NCBI RefSeq assembly: GCF_001552215.1
Contig: NZ_BCQT01000006.1
Coordinates: forward strand, 558,001 to 622,000
Length of the DNA: 64,000 nucleotides
Direction of reading: 5' to 3'
Origin: Actinomadura macra NBRC 14102
GTDB taxonomy: Bacteria > Actinomycetota > Actinomycetes > Streptosporangiales > Streptosporangiaceae
Made by a program: the position numbers and the translations under genes. Positions 35,425 to 43,886 of this stretch are shown here, in pieces. How positions within the stretch are numbered: position 1 is the first letter of the stretch; the number at the start of each line of letters is the position of its first letter. The notes under the pieces are model-generated. The model searched no databases and was not told the DNA's origin. It saw only the letters and a list, made by a program, of their open reading frames with translations.

Positions 35425-36396
35425 GTGAATCTGGTGGGGCATCTGAAGTGCTTCGTCATCGTCGCCGAGGAACTGCACTTCGGCCACGCGGCGGAGCGTC
35501 TCGGCATGGCCCAGCCGCCGCTGAGCCAGCGGATCCAGCGGCTCGAAAGCGAGCTCGGCGTGCGGCTGTTCGACCGGTCGAGCCGGAAGGTGGAGCTCAC
35601 CGCGCCCGGACGGCTGCTGCTGGACGAGGCCCGTGACATCCTCACCCGCGTGGACCGCATCTACTCCGTCTCCGAGCGGGCGCGGCTCGGCGCGGCCCGC
35701 ACGGTGCGGGCGGGGCTGCCGAGCGATCTCGGCGGCCCGATCGTCGCGGCGCTCATCGCCGCGTTCCGCGATGGCCGCCCCGACCTGCGGCTGGAACTGC
35801 GGGAGACGGCAACGGCCGAGCAGGTCCGCGCGCTCGCCGAGGGCGCACTGGACGCGGGCGTCGTCCGGCACCCGTGCGCCGCCCGCGACCTGGAGTACGG
35901 TCCGATGCTCGGCCAGCCGGTCGGGGTGCTGCTCCCGGACGGCGCGCCGCTCGCCGCCGCGGCCGAGGTGCACCTGGGCGACCTCGGGGAGCGCGACCTC
36001 GTCGTCCCGCCGCGCGAGGAGGCGCCGGGCAGCCACGACGAGTTGCTGGCCGCCTGCCGCCGGCACGGGTACGCGCCGCCCGCCGTCCACGAGGCGCGCA
36101 ACGCCCAGTTCGCGGTCGGCCTCGTCCTCGCCGGGACCGCGGTGGCGCTCGTCCCGGCCGGCGGCGCCGCGGGCACCGCCGGGGTGACATGGCGTCCGCT
36201 CGCCGGGGAACCGCTGTCGCTGCGCACCTCGTGCGCGTGGCGTGCCCCCGAGGGCGGGCTCGCCCCGCCGGACGGAGTCGCCGACTTCGCCGCCGCCGCG
36301 ACCGCCGTTCTCCGCCGCGAGGCCGGGATGGCACCGCTGGATCGCGCGCCCATCCGCCGGGTCGTTCCGCGCCCGTCGTCGGGGTTCCTGGCGTGA
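35425..36396 (+). CDS. LysR-family regulator next to a beta-lactamase
   Basis: The 323-residue product begins MNLVGHLKCFVIVAEELHFG and has the LysR winged helix HAAERLGMAQPPLSQRIQRL (about 21-40), then ELGVRLFDRSSRKVELTAPG. An effector domain with RAGLPSDLGGPIVAALIAAF follows. I used the GTG at 35425 because earlier in-frame codons lie in an AT-rich upstream region and add no LysR sequence. Its stop overlaps the beta-lactamase start (GTGA), so the two are translationally coupled. By analogy to AmpR/BlaA-type regulators it may respond to cell-wall fragments and control the beta-lactamase and the divergent PBP; that is inference. Confidence 0.88.
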   Translation: MNLVGHLKCFVIVAEELHFGHAAERLGMAQPPLSQRIQRLESELGVRLFDRSSRKVELTAPGRLLLDEARDILTRVDRIYSVSERARLGAARTVRAGLPSDLGGPIVAALIAAFRDGRPDLRLELRETATAEQVRALAEGALDAGVVRHPCAARDLEYGPMLGQPVGVLLPDGAPLAAAAEVHLGDLGERDLVVPPREEAPGSHDELLAACRRHGYAPPAVHEARNAQFAVGLVLAGTAVALVPAGGAAGTAGVTWRPLAGEPLSLRTSCAWRAPEGGLAPPDGVADFAAAATAVLRREAGMAPLDRAPIRRVVPRPSSGFLA

Positions 36397-37385
36397 GCGG
36401 GCCACGGCGCGGCGGCCCGCGCACAAGCAGCGGCACGGGCATACGCACAAGCAGCGGCACAAGCAGAAGCACGAACGCGGACGCGGGTGGGGACACGGGC
36501 GCGGGCGCGGTGGAGCGGATCGAGGCGGCGTTCCGCGACGCCGGCGTGACCGGTTTCCTGCACGCCGTCGACGTGGACACCGGACGGGACGTCGCCCTCC
36601 GGGCGAGCGCCCCGGTCGTCCTCGCCTCGGTGTTCAAGGTGCCGCTGCTCGTGGCGTTCCACCGGCAGGTCGCCGACGGGACTCTCGACCCCTCCGAACA
36701 GCTCACGCTGCGCCCACAGGACCGCACCGCCGGGCCGACCGGGCTGTCGGCGCTGCTGGACGAGGTGCGGATGTCCCTGCGCGACCTCGCCTGCCTGATG
36801 ATCACCGTCAGCGACAACGCGTCCGCGGACGTCCTGCTCGAACGGGTCGGGCTCGACGCGGTGAACGCCACCGCCGCCGCGCTGGGCCTGGCCGACACCC
36901 GCATCGAGGGCAGCGGGCGGGAACTGTTCGAGTCGCTGCTCGACGACGCCGGGGCCGACAGCTTCGGCGAGGTGTGGGCGCGGCTCGACGAGCCCGGCAT
37001 GCTCGACCGGCTGCGCGCGCTCGACCCGGCCGTGACGAGCCGTAGCACACCCCGCGACATGTCCCACCTTCTCGGCCGGATCTGGCGGGACGAGGCGGCG
37101 CCGCCCGCCGAGTGCGCGGCGATGCGCCGGCTGTTCGGCCTCCAGGTCTGGCCGCACCGGCTGTCGTCGGGCTTCCCCTTCGACGACGTGGTGGTGAGCG
37201 GGAAGACCGGGACGCTGCCGACGATCCGTAACGAGGTGGGCGTGGTGGAGTACCCGGACGGCGGCCGGTACGCGGTGGCGGTGTTCACCCGCTCGCTGTT
37301 GCTCGACGCCGTCCTCCCGCAAGCCGACGCCGTCATCGGTACCGCCGCGCGGCTCGCGGTCGAGTGGCTGCGCCGCGTTCGCTGA
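36393..37385 (+). CDS. Class A beta-lactamase-like serine hydrolase, no visible signal peptide
   Basis: The 330-residue product has an N-terminal stretch of about 50 residues rich in Gly/Ser/Thr/Arg encoded by CACAAGCAGCGGCAC-type repeats, then a beta-lactamase fold: SxxK as SVFK in LASVFKVPLL, SDN in MITVSDNASADVL and KTG in VVSGKTGTLPTI. These match class A. The expected Glu166 loop is not obvious; RIEGSGRELFESL lies in that region. No hydrophobic signal segment is visible after the GTG start at 36393, which overlaps the LysR stop. An upstream in-frame extension would run through LysR in another frame and is not credible. Export by Tat cannot be excluded; a cytoplasmic role is possible. Confidence 0.8.
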   Translation: MSGPRRGGPRTSSGTGIRTSSGTSRSTNADAGGDTGAGAVERIEAAFRDAGVTGFLHAVDVDTGRDVALRASAPVVLASVFKVPLLVAFHRQVADGTLDPSEQLTLRPQDRTAGPTGLSALLDEVRMSLRDLACLMITVSDNASADVLLERVGLDAVNATAAALGLADTRIEGSGRELFESLLDDAGADSFGEVWARLDEPGMLDRLRALDPAVTSRSTPRDMSHLLGRIWRDEAAPPAECAAMRRLFGLQVWPHRLSSGFPFDDVVVSGKTGTLPTIRNEVGVVEYPDGGRYAVAVFTRSLLLDAVLPQADAVIGTAARLAVEWLRRVR

Positions 37386-37567
37386 GAGTCTCACGAGGGC
37401 CTGAGAAGGGGTCACGCGAAGCGGGTGTGATGCTCGTCACCGGCCGTATCCGGCCGGATGCCTAACAACCCCGTCCCAATACCCGAGATGCGCCTGACCG
37501 CTAAGCCGGCACCCACTCCGGAAACGTAGGCTGTACCTCTGCTTTGATCACTCTTGGGGAGAATTCG

Positions 37568-40261
37568 TTGCGGCTGCCGGAGCATCTGGAGCTACTGCTC
37601 ACCGACGAGCCGGTGCTCGACGTCTACTCGTACGGACCGTGGCGGGTCCCGGACGGGCTGTTCGAGGAGATCGCGTCCCGGATCGACGCGCTGGCCGCCG
37701 ACCCCCGGGCCGCGGACCTGACGACCGACGAGCACAAGCTGCTGACCCTGCCCGCCTCGCTCGTCACGGCGGAGATCTTCGGCATCCTGGCGTTCCTGCC
37801 CGGCGGCGGTGCGATCAAGGCGGGCTCCTGGTCCCAGCTTCCGGAACGGCTGCTGCACCGCCACCTGGTCAACCCCGGGCCGCTCAGCACCCGGATGACG
37901 CGGTGGGACGCGCCGGGCGGCCGATGGCGGCCACCGGTGGACTGGCTGATCGAGGCGCCCGACCGGGAGCCGGCGATCGAGCTGGCCCGCGAGTGCCTCG
38001 CCGTCCTGGAGGGCATCGAGCCGCTGGACGAGCGGCGCAAGGCGCTGCTGCGGCTGTACGACGACCCGCCCACGTGCGATGTGAACCTGCCCAAGATGGA
38101 GCTGCGCGAGCACTGGCATGCGCACGCCGACGACGCCACGGTCACCTCCGTCCCCGAACTGCTCGGCCCGGTCGGCTACCTGGAGTGGGTGTGCGCCGGC
38201 CTCATCGCCGCGTACGCGCATCTGGCGGACGTGGCGCCCCGCGACGAGACGGTCGAGTCGCACCTGATCCAGCTCCTCCTCCAGGGAAGCCTGGACCACG
38301 TCCCGGCGGAGCTGGCCGCCGCGCTCGGCGAGGACCGGTACCGCGAGCTCCAGCAGCGATTCGCCGGGGAGCGCCGCGGGTTCAAGGCGGGCGCGTGGCA
38401 GGAGCAGACGCGGGCGTGGCTCGTCCGGGCGCTGGTGTCGGGCGCGGCGGACGGGTGCCGTGCCTGGCTGGACATGGCGATGCGGTTCGTCGCGATCGTC
38501 CAGGGCCTGCCGGGCGACCCGTGGTTCCCGAAGGCCGAGTGGATCCCGGTCGGGCAGTTCCAGACCGACCTGCGGCGCCTGTACGCGCCGCGCCGCCGCG
38601 TCGTGAACCCGCTGACCGAGGGGCTGAAGGTGCCGGCGGGCACGCAGAGCGAGCCGAACTCCCGGCCGGAGCTGGCGACCTCGCTGATCGGCCAGCCCGA
38701 CGTCACCCTGGCGCTGGACGAGCTGACCCGCGGCAAGGAACCCGTCCGGCTGCTGCTCGCCGGGCCGGACGGCACCGGCAAACGGGACGCGGCGCAGGAA
38801 CTGGGCAAGGCGCTCGCGCTCAGCCGCGACCCGCTGTGGGTCACCGACAACCTGTTCGCCGGGCAGCGGCTCTCCGACGCGGTCGCCAAGCTGCACGCCG
38901 ACGCCCGCGACTGCGCCGGCGACCGGCTGCTGATCATCGAGGGCCTGGACGGCATCGTCGCCGACCCCGGCAACGGCGAGGCCCTGGCCGCCGAGTTGCA
39001 CCGGCTGCTGGCCGTCCACCCCGACCTCCAGCTCGTGGCGCTGTGCGACGCGGACGGCGACGAGCGGATCCGCGAGATCAACCCCGTGCTGCCGCAGCGG
39101 TTCCGGATCGCGCGGACCCGCCCGTTCGACGCCGCGGGCCACGCCGAGCTGTTCCGCCGCGCGCTGGACCGGCACGGTGTCCGCGCGACCCGGCACGCGC
39201 TCGACGCGGCGGGCGCGCTGCTGGCGGCCACGCCGGCGATGCAGACGCTCCGCAACGCCCGCCTGGCGCCGCACCTCGCCGACCAGATCGTGGCCGTGGT
39301 CCGGGCGCGGACCGCGGCGGACGCGGAGGCCGTCGTCCGCAAGCAGGACATCCCGGAGACATTCGACACCTCGCGGGCCACCGGCAACCCGCTCGCCGAA
39401 CTGCGCGACCTCACCGGGCTGGAGACGGTCAAGCACGAGATCGCGCTGCTGGTCGCGGGCACGCACGCGGCGCGGCTGCGCAGCGAGTCCGGCTTGACCA
39501 TCACCCCGCCGACCCGGCACATGGTGTTCACCGGCAACCCCGGGACGGGCAAGACGATGGTGGCGCGGCTGCTCGGCCGCATCTACAAGCGGCTCGGGGT
39601 GCTGTCGTCCGGTCACCTGGTCGAGGCGTCCCGCGCCCACCTCGTCGGCGAGTACATCGGGCAGACCGCGCCGCGCACCCGCCGGCTGGTGGAGCGGGCT
39701 ATCGGCGGCGTCCTGTTCATCGACGAGGCCTACACGCTGACGCAGTCGCCGCTGAAGGGCGACTACGGCCACGAGGCCATCGCCGAGCTGGTCAAGCTGA
39801 TGGAGGACCACCGCGACGACCTGGTGGTGATCGTCGCCGGGTACCAGCAGGAGATGGCGGAGTTCCTCGTCGCCAACCCCGGCCTGGACTCGCGGTTCCC
39901 GAAGCAGCTGCACTTCCCCGACTACACCGACGACGAGCTGATCACCGTGTTCGGCCAGCTCGCCGCCGCGGACGGCTTCCAGCTCGCGGACGGCACCACG
40001 GACGTCCTGGCGACGATGCTGCGCCGGGCGCCCCGCGGCCCCTCGTTCGGCAACGGCCGCCTGATGCGCAACATGCTGGACGTGGCGGTCGCGAACCAGG
40101 CCGACCGGGTCGCCACGGCCGCCGTCACCGCCAGGCGGGACGTCAAGAAGGGCGCGAAGCCTCCCAAGGGCCCGTCCAAGAAGGAGCTGATCACGCTCAC
40201 CGCCGACGACCTCCCGCCCCTGCTGGAGCACCCAGAAGAGTTCTTCGGTCTCTACCTGTGA
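37568..40261 (+). CDS. Double-AAA ATPase with CbbX/SpoVK-type second domain
   Basis: The 897-residue product has an uncharacterised N-terminal half (about 1-370, helical). A degenerate first AAA module follows, with Walker A LLAGPDGTGKRDAA (about 400) and Walker B position LLIIEGLDG lacking the acidic pair. The second, intact AAA+ module is of CbbX/SpoVK/EccA type: VFTGNPGTGKTMVARLLGRI (about 658), GGVLFIDEAYTLTQ, sensor-1 VIVAGYQQEMAEFL and the arginine finger in NPGLDSRFP. A basic linker precedes the C-terminal ADDLPPLLEHPEEFFGLYL. The TTG at 37568 has GGGGAGA five bases upstream. It is a cytoplasmic remodelling ATPase; the partner is unknown and no ESX genes are nearby. Confidence 0.82.
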   Translation: MRLPEHLELLLTDEPVLDVYSYGPWRVPDGLFEEIASRIDALAADPRAADLTTDEHKLLTLPASLVTAEIFGILAFLPGGGAIKAGSWSQLPERLLHRHLVNPGPLSTRMTRWDAPGGRWRPPVDWLIEAPDREPAIELARECLAVLEGIEPLDERRKALLRLYDDPPTCDVNLPKMELREHWHAHADDATVTSVPELLGPVGYLEWVCAGLIAAYAHLADVAPRDETVESHLIQLLLQGSLDHVPAELAAALGEDRYRELQQRFAGERRGFKAGAWQEQTRAWLVRALVSGAADGCRAWLDMAMRFVAIVQGLPGDPWFPKAEWIPVGQFQTDLRRLYAPRRRVVNPLTEGLKVPAGTQSEPNSRPELATSLIGQPDVTLALDELTRGKEPVRLLLAGPDGTGKRDAAQELGKALALSRDPLWVTDNLFAGQRLSDAVAKLHADARDCAGDRLLIIEGLDGIVADPGNGEALAAELHRLLAVHPDLQLVALCDADGDERIREINPVLPQRFRIARTRPFDAAGHAELFRRALDRHGVRATRHALDAAGALLAATPAMQTLRNARLAPHLADQIVAVVRARTAADAEAVVRKQDIPETFDTSRATGNPLAELRDLTGLETVKHEIALLVAGTHAARLRSESGLTITPPTRHMVFTGNPGTGKTMVARLLGRIYKRLGVLSSGHLVEASRAHLVGEYIGQTAPRTRRLVERAIGGVLFIDEAYTLTQSPLKGDYGHEAIAELVKLMEDHRDDLVVIVAGYQQEMAEFLVANPGLDSRFPKQLHFPDYTDDELITVFGQLAAADGFQLADGTTDVLATMLRRAPRGPSFGNGRLMRNMLDVAVANQADRVATAAVTARRDVKKGAKPPKGPSKKELITLTADDLPPLLEHPEEFFGLYL

Positions 40262-40267
40262 CGCAAC

Positions 40268-40432
40268 CCCGGCCCGAGGCACTCGCCTAAGGGCTGTGTT
40301 CACTGCAATCCCGGCCCGAGGGAGTCGCCTAAGGGCTCGCCCCTCGACCGTGCTTGGGCGAGCGCGTCATCGCTTCGCGATCTTCCCGCGGGGCTCGCCT
40401 CGGCGTCGCCCCGCCGCTCAGGTAGCGCGCTC
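40268..40432 (+). repeat. Intergenic repeat block, copy B
   Basis: The gap between the AAA gene and the primase fusion contains a 28-base direct repeat (40268-40295 and 40310-40337, two mismatches, core GTCGCCTAAGGGCT or CTCGCCTAAGGGCT). It also has the words TGCAATCCCGGCCC (40304-40317), GGGGCTCGCCTC (40390-40401) and CCGCTCAGGTAGCGCGCTC (40414-40432), which are shared with the inverted copy at 10384-10428. The first word recurs at 60064-60077. Confidence 0.65.
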
Positions 40433-40538
40433 GTTCGACGGTTGAGGCAGACACCAGTACTCGGGCGTTCAGCTAGTAGCCCGGGCGCTCGGCGGGTATG
40501 ACTTTCCACGGCTTCCCCGCCTTGGTGAGGAGGCTGCC

Positions 40539-42101
40539 GTGGCCGCGACCGTACGGAACGTCCCGGACGAGGACCGGCAACGCCAGTCGGCGCTGCTGCG
40601 CGGCATCGCCGCCCGGGAGACCGCCCGGCTGCGCGACGGGACGCGCCCGTGGGAATGGTGGCTGGAGCGCGCCGTCCTGCACGGCCGCCGGTACGGGTAC
40701 ACCGACACGCTGCTGATCGCCGCCCAGTGGCGCGCCGCGACCGATGTCCGCTCGTACGAGGAGTGGCGGACCGCCGGTCGCCAGGTCCGCAGGGGCGAGA
40801 CGGGCATCCGCGTGTTCACCCGGTCGGGCGGGCTCCGCGCCGTCTTCGACGTGGCCCAGACGGCGGGGCTTCCCCTGCCGCGGCCCGCCCGCGTCTCACC
40901 CCTCGGACTCCCCTCGGAGCGGATCGCCGACCTGTCGTCGGCGCTGCGCGAGCGCCACGGCATCGGCTCGGTCGAGGCCGACTCGGTCGCCTTCCTGGTG
41001 CTGGCGTGGCTCGGATTGGAACCCCGGCCGCCGATCTTCCCCGTCAATGCCTTCTGGGCCGGCCCTGTGACGGGCGACCGGATCCTCCGTCTCGGCCGGC
41101 GCGTCTACGAGAGCGTCGTGGATCCGTCCGCCGGTGGCGTGATGGCCGCCGCACACCGTTTCTTCCGGGCGCGGCTCGCCGGGAGCTGGGTCACCGGCTA
41201 CCTGGCCGGGCGCGGGGTCGCGGCGGGCGCGCAGCGGCGCTGGCAGATCGGCTGCGCGCCGCCGGGGCCGGCCGTGCTCACCGGCCACCTGCGCGGCCTC
41301 GGCCACGGCGAGGAGGACATCGTGTCGTCCGGGCTGGCGCGCCGCGCGGGCGACGGGCGGCTCGTCGACACCTTCCGGGACCGCGCGATGTTCCCGATCC
41401 GCACGCCGGACGGCACGATCGCCGGGTTCATCGGCCGCCGCCGCGACGGCGCGGACGGGCCGAAGTACCTCAACGGACCCGACACCGCCCTGTTCCACAA
41501 GTCCGAGCTGCTGTTCGGCCTGCACGAGGCGCGTGGCAGGCTCGCGGCGGGCGCCCGCCCAGTCCTGGTCGAGGGCCCGCTGGACGCCATCGCCGTGGCG
41601 CTCGCCGGGCCGGCCGAGCACGCCCCCGTCGCCCCCTGCGGGCTCTCCCTGACCGGGGCGCACCTCGACGCCCTCGAGGGCAGCGCCGATCTCGGCACGA
41701 CCGGCGTGCTCGTCGCGCTGGACGGGGACGCAGCGGGACGCTCCGGAGCGATCCGGGCCTTCGAGACGCTCGCGCGCGTCGGCGGGCCGCTGGAGGTCGC
41801 GTCCCTGCCGGCCGGGTGCGACCCCGCCGACCTGCTGCGGGACGGGGGCCGCGCCGCCGTCCGCCGCGCCCTGCGGACCCGCGCTCCGCTGACGGACGTG
41901 GTCGTCGACGCCGCCATCGGCCGGGCCGGCGGGACGCTCACCACCGCCGAGGAGCGGCTCCGCGCGATCCGCGCCGCCGCCGCGGTGGTCACCGCCCGCC
42001 CGGCCGAGGCGGCGCGCCAGGCGATCCGGATCGCGGCCCGCACGTCCGTCCCCACGGCGATGGTCACCGAGGCGCTGATCGAGGCCGCCGCGTCCGGGTA
42101 G
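40539..42101 (+). CDS. ArdC-N domain / DnaG-type Toprim primase fusion
   Basis: The 520-residue product starts with an ArdC N-terminal-like ssDNA-binding domain: WLERAVLHGRRYGYTDTLLI, AAQWRAATDVRSYEEWRTAG and RQVRRGETGIRVFTR (about 35-95). After a linker comes a DnaG-like core: MFPIRTPDGTIAGFIGRRRD, GPKYLNGPDTALFHKSELLF, then Toprim motifs PVLVEGPLDAIAVALAG (Glu) and GVLVALDGDAAGRSG (Asp-x-Asp). No CHC2 zinc finger and no DnaB-binding C-terminal domain are visible, so it is not the housekeeping primase. The GTG start has GAGGAGG five bases upstream. ArdC is related to the N-terminus of the RP4 TraC1 primase, so an origin from a conjugative element is plausible. Confidence 0.78.
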   Translation: MAATVRNVPDEDRQRQSALLRGIAARETARLRDGTRPWEWWLERAVLHGRRYGYTDTLLIAAQWRAATDVRSYEEWRTAGRQVRRGETGIRVFTRSGGLRAVFDVAQTAGLPLPRPARVSPLGLPSERIADLSSALRERHGIGSVEADSVAFLVLAWLGLEPRPPIFPVNAFWAGPVTGDRILRLGRRVYESVVDPSAGGVMAAAHRFFRARLAGSWVTGYLAGRGVAAGAQRRWQIGCAPPGPAVLTGHLRGLGHGEEDIVSSGLARRAGDGRLVDTFRDRAMFPIRTPDGTIAGFIGRRRDGADGPKYLNGPDTALFHKSELLFGLHEARGRLAAGARPVLVEGPLDAIAVALAGPAEHAPVAPCGLSLTGAHLDALEGSADLGTTGVLVALDGDAAGRSGAIRAFETLARVGGPLEVASLPAGCDPADLLRDGGRAAVRRALRTRAPLTDVVVDAAIGRAGGTLTTAEERLRAIRAAAAVVTARPAEAARQAIRIAARTSVPTAMVTEALIEAAASG

Positions 42102-42121
42102 CGGACCAGCACGGGTTCGGG

Positions 42122-43393
42122 TCAGGGCGTGAGGCGTTCCGCCGCCTCGAAGAGGAGGTCTTCGGAGCCCGCCCTCGTGACGAGCTGCGCGCCGACGGGA
42201 AGGCCGCCGACCGTGCCCGCCGGGACGCTCAGGGCGGGCAGCCCGAGCACGTTCCACGCGCAGGTGAGGCTGATCAACAGGGGTGTGAGCGGCCCGAAGT
42301 CGCTGACGGTCGCCCCGATGGGCGGCGCGGTGATCGCCATCGTGGGCAGCACGAGCAGGTCGTAGCGGTCGAGGAGCCCGGCGACCTCCGCCCGCAGATC
42401 CTCGCGCTCGCGGACCGCGCGGACGTAGCCCCATCCAGGGGTCCGCCCGGCGCGCTCCAGGCGCTCCAGGGTCGGCGGCTGGTACAGGCCGGGCGCCTCG
42501 GCGACGCGCTCGGCGTGGACCTCGTACGCCTCGCTGTCCTGGATCGCCGCGAAGATGCGCCGCAGCGTCCGCAGGTCCACCTTCTCGGACGCGGCGTCCG
42601 GGAACAGCGCGCGGACCGTCTGCTCCACCTCCGGGTCGATGTCGTACGGCTCGATCCAGGCCGCGCGCCCGCCGGACGTGGCGTCCCGCCTCTCGGGGAG
42701 ATCGGCGAGCGTCCGGTAGGCGGTCCGGCAGTCGGGCGGGGTCGCGGCGAGCACGCCGACGTGGTCGAACGACGTCGACAGCGGGAACACGCCGTCGGTG
42801 GGGATCGCGCCGAAGTGCGGTTTGAACCCGCTGATCCCGCAGAACGAGGCGGGGATGCGCACCGAGCCGCCCGTGTCGGTGCCGATCGCGAACGGGACCA
42901 TGCCCGCCGCGACCGCGACCGCGCTGCCGCTGGACGAGCCGCCCGACATCCGCGCGGGGTCGTGCGGGTTGCGGCACGGGCCGTCCGCGGAGACGTCCCC
43001 GCCGCCTCCGTACGCGAACTCGTGCGTGCCGGTCTTGCCGACGATCACGGCGCCGGCGGTGCGCAGCCGGGTCACCACTCCCGCGTCACGATCCGCGATG
43101 TTCCCGGCGAAATGGGCCGAGCCCATGCGGGTGGGCAGGCCGGCGACGTCGATGATGTCCTTGACCGCGACGGGGATGCCGTGCAGCGGGCCGCGGTCGG
43201 TACCGGACGCGAGTTCCTCGTCGGCGCGGCGGGCGGCGGTCGCGGCGCCGTCCGGGTCCAGGGTCACGTACGCGTTGAGGGACGGGTCGACCGACTCCAG
43301 GGCGCGCGCCAGCAGCCCGGTCGCCGTCTCGGTGCCCGAGCGCAGCCCGGTGCCGAGGTCCGCCAGCGTCCGTCCGGCGAAGAATCCGGTCAT
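42122..43393 (-). CDS. Amidase (amidase signature family)
   Basis: Ser-cisSer-Lys amidohydrolase, 423 residues, starting MTGFFAGRTLADLGTGLRSG. Catalytic elements are Lys in GIPVAVKDIIDVAGLPT (about 78), the Ser-rich RMSGGSSSGSAVAVAAGMVP (about 150) and the nucleophile loop IGTDTGGSVRIPASFCGISG (about 172). It is similar in plan to GatA/AtzF-type enzymes, but there is no gatB or gatC nearby, so it is probably catabolic. The ATG at 43393 has GGGAGG upstream. A GTCTGCG/CGCAGAC inverted repeat lies 27 bases before it. It diverges from a gamma-glutamyltransferase-like gene. Confidence 0.9.
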   Translation of the reverse strand: MTGFFAGRTLADLGTGLRSGTETATGLLARALESVDPSLNAYVTLDPDGAATAARRADEELASGTDRGPLHGIPVAVKDIIDVAGLPTRMGSAHFAGNIADRDAGVVTRLRTAGAVIVGKTGTHEFAYGGGGDVSADGPCRNPHDPARMSGGSSSGSAVAVAAGMVPFAIGTDTGGSVRIPASFCGISGFKPHFGAIPTDGVFPLSTSFDHVGVLAATPPDCRTAYRTLADLPERRDATSGGRAAWIEPYDIDPEVEQTVRALFPDAASEKVDLRTLRRIFAAIQDSEAYEVHAERVAEAPGLYQPPTLERLERAGRTPGWGYVRAVREREDLRAEVAGLLDRYDLLVLPTMAITAPPIGATVSDFGPLTPLLISLTCAWNVLGLPALSVPAGTVGGLPVGAQLVTRAGSEDLLFEAAERLTP

Positions 43394-43886
43394 ACCGCCT
43401 CCCATCAGGTGATCCGCACGTCTGCGTAGCATCGCAGACCGCGCGCGCCGATTCAGCTGCGCCCGTACGCCGCGCGTGAGTGCACGTTCACCGTCCGCTC
43501 GCCGCAGAGCGCGGACCACTCGTCGATCACCGTCCCCGTCGCGTCAACCTACACGCGAGTACGCGGCAAGCTTCAACGCACCTTGTGGAGGTGCTCCCAC
43601 CGGTTCGCTTGGGGGCGGGGCGGCGGCTGCCGTGTCGCCGCCCCCAGCCGGTGACGTCCACACCCGGGGTGGAGAGACGGGGCCGCGGCGGCGTGGTAGA
43701 AGGCGCGCGCCCGCCGCCGTGGCCTCCTCGGCCTCCGGCCAGTACTGTCGATGGCGTGGACGCGCCGGGCGATGCCGGCTGACCGGCGCGGCGCAGCGGA
43801 CACCGCCCTCCCCCGCTCCCCGTGCCGAGCCGACGACGCGCGCCCACCCCTCCTCGGCGCATGTCGTGAAGGCACCGGAGGCTCCC
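43394..43886. other. 493-bp divergent intergenic region
   Basis: Located between the amidase gene (minus) and the gamma-glutamyltransferase-like gene (plus). Apart from the inverted repeat at 43420-43439, I see no convincing gene. Frames reading into the plus-strand gene lack a ribosome-binding site until the ATG at 43887. Both promoters must lie here. Confidence 0.5.
43420..43439. promoter_or_regulatory. Inverted repeat upstream of the amidase
   Basis: GTCTGCG (43420-43426) and CGCAGAC (43433-43439) form a perfect 7-base inverted repeat around TAGCAT, ending 27 bases from the amidase ATG. Size and position suit an operator for a dimeric regulator, possibly of the GntR or TetR type; no regulator gene is adjacent. 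Confidence 0.45.

Noticed and set aside
35874..36392. Upstream in-frame extension of the beta-lactamase to a much earlier start
   Set aside because: It would overlap most of the LysR coding region in another frame; the GTGA overlap start at 36393 is far more likely.
37592..40303. Long minus-strand frame opposite the AAA ATPase gene
   Set aside because: The plus strand carries intact Walker and sensor motifs; the opposite frame is an antisense shadow without recognisable domains.
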